Shown here in pieces: positions 53,263-62,103 of a stretch of DNA of 64,000 bases. The notes under the pieces were generated by a model. It worked only from the letters and a program-made list of their open reading frames with translations, made no database searches and was not told where the DNA came from. The translations under genes were made by a program, and so were the position numbers. This stretch comes from G965202915 sp965202915 (GTDB lineage: Bacteria > Pseudomonadota > Gammaproteobacteria > Eutrophobiales > Eutrophobiaceae): positions 2,170,001 through 2,234,000 of the forward strand of contig OZ241847.1 in NCBI GenBank assembly GCA_965202915.1. Direction: 5' to 3'. Each line of letters begins with the position of its first letter. Within the stretch, counting starts at the first letter, position 1.

Positions 53263-55608
53263 TCATCCACCGATTGCGTCGCGGCGGCCGGCGCGTTTGC
53301 CGATCAATAGCGACGCAATTGCCGGCAAAATCAAAATTGCACCCGCCATGCTGACAAGTAACATGAAGCTAAGAAGAACGCCCATGTCGGCCTGGAATTT
53401 TAACGGAGAATACAACCAGGTTATCACCCCGGTGGCCAGCGTTACGCCGGTAAAGATGACACCGAAACCACTGGTTTGCAAAGCGATAAAATACGCCTGG
53501 CGTATGCTCGCGCCCCGCTTCAAGGAGTCGGATATTTGGCTGTATATGTAAATCCCGTAATCGACACCGATGCCTATGCCCAATGCAACCACCGGCAGGG
53601 TGTTCACCTTCAAACCGATTGCAAGATAACTCATCAGGGCATAGCTAAGTAAAGACACAAGTACCAGGGGTAATACGATGCACAGCATCCCGCTGATGGA
53701 TCGAAATTGTATTAAACAGAGCAATATGATTGCGGCAAAAACATAAAGTAAAATTGGAAATTGTGCCGCCCTGACCTCCTGGTTAGTGGCCGCCATTACA
53801 CCGACGTTGCCGGTCGCGAGTCTGAAATTGACCAAATCGGTTTGATTTTCGGTCTTAAATTGTTCCACGCCGTCTATTACCGCGTCAATCGTTTCGGCCT
53901 TGTGGTCCTGGGTGAATATATGCACCGGCATGGCACTGCAATCAGTGTTCAACAATCCGGAAGAGGTCGGCACGTGGGAAACGGCACGGGTCAGGGACGA
54001 CCGGTTCCTGGGCAATACTCGCCACTTCATATCGCCTTCATTCCATCCGGCGTTTATTCTTTTGGCAATTAACGGCAGCCCGACCACGGATTGAACTCCG
54101 GGCGTGTTTTGCATGTGCCATGCAAACCGATCGATCAAATCCATGACGTGATAATCGATACAACCTTCACTCTTTGTTTCGGCGATTATCGAAATCACGT
54201 CGACACCGATTGAAAATCGTTTTGTGATCGCGTCGGTGTCGACGTTATAGCGCGCCTCTTCATGCAATTCCGGAACGCCGCGATGCAAGTCGCCTATCTT
54301 CACATCCGTCCCCTTTACAAACCCGAAAATGCCCAGCAATACCGAAACTGCAATAATCGATTGCGCGTAAGGATAAGCGGTCAGGCCGGACGTCTTCCAC
54401 CATAAAGCTCGCAGAGCATCGGCCCGGCGTTGTAATTTTTCACCATAAGACGCGTCAAACTTGATAAATGAAATCAGCACCGGCAGTAAAAATAGGTTGG
54501 TAAAAATGATCACGGCCACGCCTATGCTTGCGGTGATCGCCATTTCCCGGATGATATCGATCTCGATGAACGAGATGCTTATAAAACCGATCGCGTCACT
54601 GATAAGCGCAATCGAGCCGGCAATGAATAATTTTCTAAAACTTTTTTTGGCCGCGTTCAAACTATCGGCGCCCCGATAAATTTCAGCGCCCGCGGCGCCA
54701 ATCATCTGCACGCCGTGGCTGACCCCGATGGCAAAGATTAAAAAGGGCAGAAGTATCGACATCGGGTCGATTCCAAATCCGAACAGGGACAGCACGCCCA
54801 GTTGCCAGATCACCGCAACCAGTGAACAGACCAATGGCACGACCGCCATTTTGATCGATTGCGCATAATAAATGACCAGCAACGCGGTGATCAGAAACGC
54901 AATCGCAAAAAACGCAACCACCCGCTTGACGCCTTTGCTAATTTCGTTAATTACCATCGCAAAGCCTGTGATATGGTAATCGATATTTGTTGCCGCATAT
55001 TTTGTCCTGATATTTTCTTGCAATTGTTCGGCAACGCGGACGTAATCAAGCCGTTCGCCGGTTCTTGGATCAATCTCCAGCAGTTGTGCGCTGATTAACG
55101 CCCCTGAAAAATCATTCGCCACCAGCCGACCCAACAGGCCCGCCTTGATGATGTTTTCCCGTACCCGCTTGAACCCTTCATCGGTCGCCGCAAAATTATC
55201 AGGAATAACGTTGCCGCCGGCAATGCCCTCCTCGACCACCTCGATAAAACGCACGTTAGGGGTAAAAAGTGATCTAATTTGGGCGCGATCGACACCGGCA
55301 ATAAAAAATACTTCGTCGGTCACCTTATTCAAGGTATTAAAGAATTCGGGAGTAAATATATCCCCCTCTTTCGCCACCAGGGCAACCAGAATTCGGTTTG
55401 CCGCGCCAAACTCATTCTGATATTGGATGAAGGTTTGCATGTATTCATGTTTGAGCGGCAGTAATTTGTCAAAACCGGCGTCCATTTTAAGGTGGCTGGC
55501 CGACCAAAGCATGAATGCGCTTATGAGCAGGAATATGCCGATCACCACCGCACGGTTGGCAAATAAAAACCATTCGAGGCAGGCAAGCGGGGCCGATTGC
55601 CGCATCAT
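53263..55608 (-). CDS. RND-superfamily (MMPL-type) transporter
   Basis: A 781-residue inner-membrane transporter with two repeats of one plus five helices and two large periplasmic loops. The first repeat has LKMDAGFDKLLPLKHEYMQT after helix 1 and GFGIDPMSILLPFLIFAIGV inside. The second has LKVNTLPVVALGIGIGVDYG with the conserved G-x-x-x-D-Y. Members of this group export lipids or hydrophobic molecules (the hopanoid exporter HpnN is one). It overlaps the YCF48-like gene by four bases and forms a block with DUF1329 and DUF1302 genes, a combination seen repeatedly in proteobacteria and thought to move lipids to the outer membrane. Confidence 0.9.
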   Translation of the reverse strand: MMRQSAPLACLEWFLFANRAVVIGIFLLISAFMLWSASHLKMDAGFDKLLPLKHEYMQTFIQYQNEFGAANRILVALVAKEGDIFTPEFFNTLNKVTDEVFFIAGVDRAQIRSLFTPNVRFIEVVEEGIAGGNVIPDNFAATDEGFKRVRENIIKAGLLGRLVANDFSGALISAQLLEIDPRTGERLDYVRVAEQLQENIRTKYAATNIDYHITGFAMVINEISKGVKRVVAFFAIAFLITALLVIYYAQSIKMAVVPLVCSLVAVIWQLGVLSLFGFGIDPMSILLPFLIFAIGVSHGVQMIGAAGAEIYRGADSLNAAKKSFRKLFIAGSIALISDAIGFISISFIEIDIIREMAITASIGVAVIIFTNLFLLPVLISFIKFDASYGEKLQRRADALRALWWKTSGLTAYPYAQSIIAVSVLLGIFGFVKGTDVKIGDLHRGVPELHEEARYNVDTDAITKRFSIGVDVISIIAETKSEGCIDYHVMDLIDRFAWHMQNTPGVQSVVGLPLIAKRINAGWNEGDMKWRVLPRNRSSLTRAVSHVPTSSGLLNTDCSAMPVHIFTQDHKAETIDAVIDGVEQFKTENQTDLVNFRLATGNVGVMAATNQEVRAAQFPILLYVFAAIILLCLIQFRSISGMLCIVLPLVLVSLLSYALMSYLAIGLKVNTLPVVALGIGIGVDYGIYIYSQISDSLKRGASIRQAYFIALQTSGFGVIFTGVTLATGVITWLYSPLKFQADMGVLLSFMLLVSMAGAILILPAIASLLIGKRAGRRDAIGG

Positions 55609-56639
55609 CGATTGTTTTGGAAAACGTCACGCCGCGTCAAGCGTTTAATGCCAAATTCACCGACCAACACCAGCCCGTCATCAGCGACCGTACTGATTGC
55701 CGCAATCCCCTGTCGTTGCTCCAGGGAGCGGGACTGGAACGTTGCCCCATTATCGCGACTGAGCAGATACCGGCCTCCGGTCGCGGAGATAACGATGCCG
55801 TCGGCCAATCCAAGCCCTGCAGTTAACCTTTCCGTGGTATTAATATCGATTTTATTCCAGTTAACGCCGGCATCGGTCGATCTGTACAGATGGCCGCGCA
55901 GACCGAACACCAAAAGAGTATCGGCTCGTGCCGGCAAGACGCCAAAAAAAGAGCCGTCATAGGGGGACGAGATCGCCGACCAGGTCGCACCCTGGTCGAA
56001 AGATTGAAAAATATTGCCCGCTTCCGCGGCAATATATAACACTCCTTCGTCAGACCCGGCAATATCATGCAAATGAAAATCAAAGAAGTCTTCAGCGGCG
56101 CCATCGGTGCCGAGCAGGTCGGCAAAGGCCAATTGCCGCCAACTGGAACCGCCGTCTTGCGTCAGCAGATATAAACCATATGCACCGATCGCAATGCCAT
56201 GATTTGCATCGAAAAACCAAAGATCGAGTAATGGGGCGTCCAATTCAATGTTAGAGTGGACTTTGGTCCAATTTTTGGCGCCGTCCTCGGTTTTCAGAAT
56301 AATTGCATCATGACCGGCGGCCCAGCCGATGCTATCATCCAGCATAAAAACACTGGTCAGCGTTGCTCTGCTTGCAACCCTGGCCTGATGCCAATTTACA
56401 CCGTCGGCCGAATAAAGAATATGGCCTCGTTCTCCGACCACCACGACCAACGACTTGGAGGATGCCGCCGACAGCAATAAGGATTGTTTTGCCAGCGGCG
56501 CAATAGTGGCGTATTCATCGTTTGCCAGGACAATCCCGGCTCCGAGGAATAAAAATAATAAGGGCATTGAAGAAACAAAACCGGAGGGCTTCGGCGCGTG
56601 ATGAAACATTGAACCGCCATCATTAAAAAACCTGTTCAT
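55605..56639 (-). CDS. YCF48-like beta-propeller protein
   Basis: A secreted protein of about 344 residues built from BNR/YCF48-type repeats: LVVVVGERGHILYSADGVNW, IGWAAGHDAIILKTEDGAKN, GIAIGAYGLYLLTQDGGSSW, TLLVFGLRGHLYRSTDAGVN and ISATGGRYLLSRDNGATFQS. A signal segment precedes them (MPLLFLFLGAGIVLANDEY). The best ATG is 56639; 56609 and the TTG at 56672 are alternatives. It is probably a periplasmic scaffold for the overlapping MMPL transporter. Related YCF48 proteins assist complex assembly in photosynthetic organisms, but that role does not apply here. Confidence 0.85.
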   Translation of the reverse strand: MNRFFNDGGSMFHHAPKPSGFVSSMPLLFLFLGAGIVLANDEYATIAPLAKQSLLLSAASSKSLVVVVGERGHILYSADGVNWHQARVASRATLTSVFMLDDSIGWAAGHDAIILKTEDGAKNWTKVHSNIELDAPLLDLWFFDANHGIAIGAYGLYLLTQDGGSSWRQLAFADLLGTDGAAEDFFDFHLHDIAGSDEGVLYIAAEAGNIFQSFDQGATWSAISSPYDGSFFGVLPARADTLLVFGLRGHLYRSTDAGVNWNKIDINTTERLTAGLGLADGIVISATGGRYLLSRDNGATFQSRSLEQRQGIAAISTVADDGLVLVGEFGIKRLTRRDVFQNNR

Positions 56640-56680
56640 TGCCGCCACCGGAGCTGATTTTCCAGTCGGCAAGCGGTCAT

Positions 56681-58033
56681 TTATCGGCGTCCCCGCCTGC
56701 GCAACGCGCCCGGCGTAAATTCCCAGTTGGAAAAATTCACATTGAAGTTAAGCGGCATACTCTCATTATTCAGTCCTATGGCCAGATATCGGCCAACCTG
56801 CAGATCGGTATGCACTTCCAGCGTGGTCCATACACTTTGGACGTCATAATAATTCATCGCAAAGCCCTCGGAGACCCGCCACAGCTGATCACGATTGTCA
56901 TAATGATCGACTATCAGGATCTGCCATGAATCTTCATCGACATAAAATACTCTGCGTTTATAGATATGGCGCACACCCGGTTTCAACGTCGCCCGCACCA
57001 CCCACACTCGGTGCAATTCATAGCGAGGATAACTCTGATTAATATGCAACGGGGTCAAAATATCACCGTATTTAAGTGATGGGGAATGCAATTTGTAGCT
57101 GTTGTACGGCACGTAGATTTCCTTTTTACCCTCCAGGCTCCAGTCGTAACGTTCGGGACTGCCGTTGAACATGTCCAGTTGGTCATTGGTGCGCATACCA
57201 TCCGATGCCGTACCCGGATTATCAAACGCCAGGTTGGGTGCGCGTCTCACCCGCCGTTGACCGGGATTATAAAACCATGCTTTGCGATTTTCCGCCTTTT
57301 GATTCATGGTTTCATGAACCAATAATATACCACCCGCCAAACGAGCCGGGGCTTTCACTTCCTGTTTGAAATATAAAATAATGTTATTCAGTTTATCCGG
57401 CGTCATATCCTCATGGCTGTATAACATGGCAAAATGATCATGGAACTGAACCAGGGTATAATCACCTCCCCTTGTTGGTGTCGCCTGGGCAATATTTCGT
57501 TCGACATACTCTCCGCGCCAACGCAATATATGATTCCAGATCACTTCCAGCCCGTTCGCGGGGATTGGAAATGGAATGCCCAGCACCGCGTTTTGTACGC
57601 CGTTACCATCCGCGGTCAGCCTCGCCGACGCGGCGATCCGTTTAGTCGCGTCGTAGATGTGCCTGGGTGCCGAGGCGCTGCGCCGAGTCGGGTATATATT
57701 CATCTTATAAGTGTCAGGATAGGTGCCAAGCAATGCCTTATGCCCCGCACTTAATTTATCCGCGTGGTCATCGGCGTTATTTGCGGTTATGGTAAATTTC
57801 ACGGCATCGCCGGCATACGGGTCCGTATAATGTTGGCCGGGTATATAAGCGGACGGTGGCGTAGTAATACCGCCCTCCCAGGCGGGAATGGTGGCATTCG
57901 CATTGGCCGCTTTATCGCCACCCAAAGGCGTGAGGTCATTGTCCAAACGTGCAATTTGATCCGCGGAGATTTCTGCGGATGCAGGCAATGATATTAACGG
58001 CAGAATCAGGAGGAAACTGTTTATCAATCTCAT
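56681..58033 (-). CDS. DUF1329 (LolA/LolB-like) outer-membrane lipid-handling protein
   Basis: A 450-residue protein with signal peptide MRLINSFLLILPLISLPASA. The family core includes LTPLGGDKAANANATIPAWE near the mature N-terminus. Further on are YTLVQFHDHFAMLYSHEDMT, QRRVRRAPNLAFDNPGTASD, MFNGSPERYDWSLEGKKEIY and ELHRVWVVRATLKPGVRHIY. DUF1329 proteins have a LolA/LolB-like sheet for carrying lipids. It is located between the DUF1302 and YCF48 genes; GGAGAA lies upstream of ATG 58033. It probably shuttles the substrate of the MMPL pump. Confidence 0.92.
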   Translation of the reverse strand: MRLINSFLLILPLISLPASAEISADQIARLDNDLTPLGGDKAANANATIPAWEGGITTPPSAYIPGQHYTDPYAGDAVKFTITANNADDHADKLSAGHKALLGTYPDTYKMNIYPTRRSASAPRHIYDATKRIAASARLTADGNGVQNAVLGIPFPIPANGLEVIWNHILRWRGEYVERNIAQATPTRGGDYTLVQFHDHFAMLYSHEDMTPDKLNNIILYFKQEVKAPARLAGGILLVHETMNQKAENRKAWFYNPGQRRVRRAPNLAFDNPGTASDGMRTNDQLDMFNGSPERYDWSLEGKKEIYVPYNSYKLHSPSLKYGDILTPLHINQSYPRYELHRVWVVRATLKPGVRHIYKRRVFYVDEDSWQILIVDHYDNRDQLWRVSEGFAMNYYDVQSVWTTLEVHTDLQVGRYLAIGLNNESMPLNFNVNFSNWEFTPGALRRRGRR

Positions 58034-58052
58034 AATTTATTCTCCGCCGGAG

Positions 58053-59759
58053 TTAGAAGGAATATTTAACGTTAAAGGCAAAGAAATCACGGTCATGTAT
58101 CAAATTTTGCCGGCCTGCGCCAAAGAAATTGGTATAGCTCATATCGACCTCCCATTGATTCTGATAGATCGCGCGCAAACCCAAATTAAAGGATTTTCTG
58201 CCTTCAATAAAATTACCGCCTGGTCCGGGGCTGATTCCATGTATATCATGTTGCCAGCCAAAACGCGGTTGCAAATTGACCGCATTAAAAAGCGCATTAT
58301 TATAATCAAGCCTGCCAACCAATCGATATCCGTACGCGGTTGCATCAGGAAAATTGGTCAATGGCTCAGACGCCGGCTGACCGAGCAAAACCACGGACGC
58401 GGTGGCGGGCACAAATGTATGAGGGGCTTCCAACCGGAATGTACGTTTAGCCGGTAGATTGTGGACATGGGTGATTGCAAATTCACCTAATAAAAAAGCG
58501 GAACTTGCCTTTAACGTCGGCCCGAATATTTTCGAAACAGTGAACTGAAATTGGCTGCTGTCTCGCAATATAAAACCGTCGAGGCGATTGCCCGCCGAAA
58601 ATGAGCCCGCCGGTGTGATTTGGTTCGGAACACCCAGACCGGCGGCCAGCAATTCCTCAAGGTCAATTTGAAACGGCGCATCACGCCTGTAAGAATATTC
58701 ACCCTGTATCGCTATGCCCGACTGACCAAGTTCATTATTAAAGCTGAAACCGAGCAGTTGTATATCCTCAGGATAACTAATGAAATACCGGGCATCAGTC
58801 AACCCACCCCGGCTGTTGCCGGAAATTGCATTTACGATCGGTAATTTGCTGTGATAATTAATGTAATAGAAGCCAAATTCGGTGGCATTAAGAATCGGGG
58901 TAAAGACTCTGATCGCCATACCATATTCTCCACCGTTGGCCGGTTCCCGGTCCGGGCCCCTGGCAAGATGGGATGCATCCATAAAGCTCCGATCGGTCCC
59001 CCTGCCAAAACCGGCGGCCACCGCAAAAACACCGCCCTTGCCAACAAAATCATTGGTGCTGAAATACGAACCCGGCGGATCAATAACGGTCTGTTCCCAA
59101 TCATATTGATAAAAGGCCTCGACCGAAATATTTTCCGTTATGGCCACATCACCCCAGATCATGCCGACCGGAATCAATGCCTCACGCACCTCCGCACCGG
59201 GCGTTCTCAATCTCGAGACGTCAACCGGATTGATGGTATTGATACCGTTCTGAATGAAGGTGCTTTCTCCCCAACTCAACACCTGTTCACCGACCTTGAT
59301 CGTACCCGGCACCTTGCCTATGGAAAAATCCAGCCACGCAAACAAATCCCGTAAGACCAGGTTCGATTCTACAAGGCGTTTGGCGTCATTGCTCAGCGGG
59401 GTGCGATCAGTCTTATCAATCGAATGGTCGCCAAAACCACTGCCGCGAAAAAAGATCCCGGCATGGTTTTTATAAACAAGATCGAGCTCGGTGGTGAATT
59501 GTCCGGTTGCGGCGACTAATCCGGGGTCATAGTTCAAATTACCATCATCGCCGTTGATGGAAAAGGCCGAACCGCCGTTGGCAACGCCCACCAGTTGTTT
59601 CGACCTGGATTGTACTCGGTATAGATGGCCGTAGGTTAAGATGGTATCCCAACTACCACTAAACTCGTTAAATCTAAATGCAACGGCATTAACGGAAGCC
59701 GAATACTGCAACAAGATCAATACGGCAAACAGTCGCTTAACCGGGCACAAATCAATCAT
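58053..59759 (-). CDS. DUF1302 outer-membrane protein
   Basis: A 568-residue beta-barrel-like protein, first gene of the DUF1302-DUF1329-YCF48-MMPL run. The signal peptide is in MIDLCPVKRLFAVLILLQYS. FNEFSGSWDTILTYGHLYRV, KVPGTIKVGEQVLSWGESTF and INTINPVDVSRLRTPGAEVR are the DUF1302 core, and the C-terminus DRDFFAFNVKYSF ends in an aromatic residue as barrel proteins do. The frame is open to 60095, but ATG 59759 (with GGCCAGGG upstream) begins the signal peptide. It probably forms the outer-membrane end of the lipid pathway. Confidence 0.9.
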   Translation of the reverse strand: MIDLCPVKRLFAVLILLQYSASVNAVAFRFNEFSGSWDTILTYGHLYRVQSRSKQLVGVANGGSAFSINGDDGNLNYDPGLVAATGQFTTELDLVYKNHAGIFFRGSGFGDHSIDKTDRTPLSNDAKRLVESNLVLRDLFAWLDFSIGKVPGTIKVGEQVLSWGESTFIQNGINTINPVDVSRLRTPGAEVREALIPVGMIWGDVAITENISVEAFYQYDWEQTVIDPPGSYFSTNDFVGKGGVFAVAAGFGRGTDRSFMDASHLARGPDREPANGGEYGMAIRVFTPILNATEFGFYYINYHSKLPIVNAISGNSRGGLTDARYFISYPEDIQLLGFSFNNELGQSGIAIQGEYSYRRDAPFQIDLEELLAAGLGVPNQITPAGSFSAGNRLDGFILRDSSQFQFTVSKIFGPTLKASSAFLLGEFAITHVHNLPAKRTFRLEAPHTFVPATASVVLLGQPASEPLTNFPDATAYGYRLVGRLDYNNALFNAVNLQPRFGWQHDIHGISPGPGGNFIEGRKSFNLGLRAIYQNQWEVDMSYTNFFGAGRQNLIHDRDFFAFNVKYSF

Positions 59760-60108
59760 TCCCTGGCCATACACTGATATCCCTCCAAAAATAACGCGTT
59801 TGCATGCACAAAAACCGATGTGATTTTTATCCTCAACGCAATCCAAGCATACCCGGAAGCGGCGGCTGATTGCAAGGATGACGCGACTTATTAGCGTGCA
59901 GGCACAATCGCGGTGGCACATGGATTGCCCCGTATGGTTGTAGGCGGAGCTGACAGAAGCCGGCGGGACTAAGCCGATCAGCTCAGCGCACCGATTGCCA
60001 CCGACAAATTGCCCAAAATTGGTATGGCAATTATTTATTAAAGCAGTTATAATAGTCTGGCATGATGTATTTTGGGAGTGGGCCTTAGCGCCCACTTTTT
60101 GGTTTTAT
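59760..60108 (+). promoter_or_regulatory. Promoter and hairpin leader of the rimP-nusA-infB operon
   Basis: A TATAAT at about 60045-60050 (in GCAGTTATAATAGTC) with TGGCAA 17 bases upstream forms a likely promoter. The leader then holds a hairpin, AGTGGGC (60077-60083) pairing with GCCCACT (60090-60096), followed by a T run to 60100. This terminator-like structure, ending nine bases before the rimP ATG, resembles the conserved rimP leader of gammaproteobacteria and may attenuate the operon. No metY tRNA is present here; the initiator tRNA is at 46317. Confidence 0.65.
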
Positions 60109-60564
60109 ATGTACAGGCAAAATCAGGCACTCATTAATCTGTTGGAGCCGGTGGTGAACGCACTCGGCTATAGGCTGTTAGGTATAGAATACCTGCCCGG
60201 AAGCAGGGGCGTACTATTGCGGTTTTATATAGATAACGATGCGGGCATCACCCTTAATGATTGTGCCAGGGTCAGCCAGCAGGTAACCGGCGTATTGGAC
60301 GTCGAGAACCCGGTCCGGGACATATATGAGCTCGAGGTATCATCACCGGGCCTGGATCGACCTTTGTTTACACTGGAGCAGATTAAGCAGTATGCGGGTC
60401 ACATGGTAAGTCTAAAATTGTATGAAAAACTGCAGGGTCGCATGCGTTTTCGAGGCAAGGTGAAAACGGTGCATAACGGTGCCGTTGTTATTTTGGCGGA
60501 AGATACTGAATATTTAATACCGGCTGGTATGATTAAAAAAGCCAGACTGGTACCTCGGATATAG
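60109..60564 (+). CDS. rimP: Ribosome maturation factor RimP
   Basis: A 151-residue 30S assembly factor. LEPVVNALGYRLLGIEYLPG and GVLLRFYIDNDAGITLNDCA start it. VSQQVTGVLDVENPVRDIYE and LEVSSPGLDRPLFTLEQIKQ are the conserved core, and the C-terminal SH3-like part ends IPAGMIKKARLV. ATG 60109 matches the family N-terminus; an earlier frame start (59995) runs through the promoter and hairpin. Its TAG overlaps a GTG of the nusA frame. Confidence 0.97.
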   Translation: MYRQNQALINLLEPVVNALGYRLLGIEYLPGSRGVLLRFYIDNDAGITLNDCARVSQQVTGVLDVENPVRDIYELEVSSPGLDRPLFTLEQIKQYAGHMVSLKLYEKLQGRMRFRGKVKTVHNGAVVILAEDTEYLIPAGMIKKARLVPRI

Positions 60565-60587
60565 TGATAGAACGGATGTTGAACGGT

Positions 60588-62096
60588 ATGAATAAAGAAA
60601 TATTAATGGTAGTCGACGTCGTCTCCAACGAAAAAGGCGTCGCCAAAGAGATCATCTTTAACGCGCTGGAGGCGGCACTTGCAAGCGCAACCAAGAAACG
60701 CAGTCGCGAGGACATCGAGGCACGAGTATCGATTGATCGTGAAACGGGCGATTATAAAACCTTTCGCCGCTGGCAAGTGCTGGATGATGATCCGGAATTA
60801 TTTGAAACGCCCAGCAGGCAAATATCATTGAGTGACGCGCGTAAAAATAATCCTGATATTAATGTGGGTGATTTTATCGAAGAACCGATGAAATCGCTGG
60901 AATATGGACGAATTGCGGCACAGGCGGCAAAACAGGTTATCGTCCAAAAAGTTCGTGAAGCAGAGCGCGACCAGGTTATCAAAAATTATCAGGACCGCAT
61001 TGGTGAAATGCTGGGGGGAACTTTCAAACGCATGGACCGTAATGGTGTAATTATCGATCTGGGCAATAATGCCGAGGGCTTGATCCCTCATTATGAATTG
61101 ATTCCGCGTGAATCATTCAGACTCGGCGATCGTGTACGCGCTTATTTAACGGAGGTGAGACCGGAAGTACGCGGCCCCCAGTTATTCTTAAGCCGCACAT
61201 CTCCAAAGCTGTTGATTGAACTCTTTAAAATCGAGGTTCCGGAAATTAATGAAGGCCTTATCGATATTATTAATGGTGCTCGCGACCCGGGGGTGCGGGC
61301 AAAGATTGCGGTAAAGGCAAATGATCCCCGCATTGACGCTGTTGGTGCTTGTGTCGGTATGCGCGGCTCCAGGGTGCAGGCGGTATCAAACGCGCTGGCC
61401 GGTGAACGTGTTGATATTATTTTATGGGATACAAATCCGGCTCAATTCGTTATTAATGCAATGGCACCGGCTGAAGTCGTTTCAATTATGGTGGATGAGG
61501 ATGCAAAGTCCATGGATATTGCCGTTGCCGAAGAGCATTTATCGCAGGCGATTGGCCGTGGAGGACAAAACGTTAAATTAGCCAGTGAACTGACTGACTG
61601 GGCACTAAACATCATGTCCATTGAACAGGCGGAAGAAAAAAATGAATCTGAGGCGGAATCGTTGCGGGCGATATTCATGGAACAGCTGGACGTGGATGAG
61701 GAAGTGGCGATTATTCTGGTGCAGGAGGGTTTTTCCAGCATTGAAGAAGTGGCCTATGTTCCGGAAAACGAGATGCTGGACATTGACGAATTTGATAATG
61801 AACTGGTGCAGGAATTAAGGGCGCGCGCGCGTAACGCCATATTGACGCATGCCATCGCAAACGAAGAAAAACTGGGTGACGCCAAACCGGACAATGATTT
61901 ATTGACTATGGAGGGCATGGATGAACAGTTGGCTTACGAACTGGCCGGTCGAGGCGTGGTGACCGTGGAAAATTTGGCCGAACAATCGGTTGATGAACTG
62001 TTGGATATTCAAGGATTGGATAAAGATCGTGCCGGAGAGTTGATAATGACCGCCAGACAGCCTTGGTTCGAAGCCGAAAAAATGAGTAAGGTGTGA
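60588..62096 (+). CDS. nusA: Transcription termination/antitermination factor NusA
   Basis: A 502-residue RNA polymerase-binding factor. The N-terminal domain begins MNKEILMVVDVVSNEKGVAK. The S1 domain (about 135-200) contains GTFKRMDRNGVIIDLGNNAE, and the KH domains contain RDPGVRAKIAVKANDPRIDA, VGACVGMRGSRVQAVSNALA and QAIGRGGQNVKLASELTDWA. Two C-terminal acidic helix-hairpin repeats end it, the second with LAEQSVDELLDIQGLDKDRA. The ATG 60588 fits the family start although the frame opens at a GTG (60564). The factor also acts at the boxA site of the rRNA leader seen at 1664. Confidence 0.98.
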   Translation: MNKEILMVVDVVSNEKGVAKEIIFNALEAALASATKKRSREDIEARVSIDRETGDYKTFRRWQVLDDDPELFETPSRQISLSDARKNNPDINVGDFIEEPMKSLEYGRIAAQAAKQVIVQKVREAERDQVIKNYQDRIGEMLGGTFKRMDRNGVIIDLGNNAEGLIPHYELIPRESFRLGDRVRAYLTEVRPEVRGPQLFLSRTSPKLLIELFKIEVPEINEGLIDIINGARDPGVRAKIAVKANDPRIDAVGACVGMRGSRVQAVSNALAGERVDIILWDTNPAQFVINAMAPAEVVSIMVDEDAKSMDIAVAEEHLSQAIGRGGQNVKLASELTDWALNIMSIEQAEEKNESEAESLRAIFMEQLDVDEEVAIILVQEGFSSIEEVAYVPENEMLDIDEFDNELVQELRARARNAILTHAIANEEKLGDAKPDNDLLTMEGMDEQLAYELAGRGVVTVENLAEQSVDELLDIQGLDKDRAGELIMTARQPWFEAEKMSKV

Positions 62097-62103
62097 GCAA
62101 GAG

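Noticed and set aside
60564..60587. GTG start for nusA overlapping the rimP stop
   Set aside because: The family N-terminus MNKEILMVVD begins at ATG 60588; the extra eight residues are not expected.
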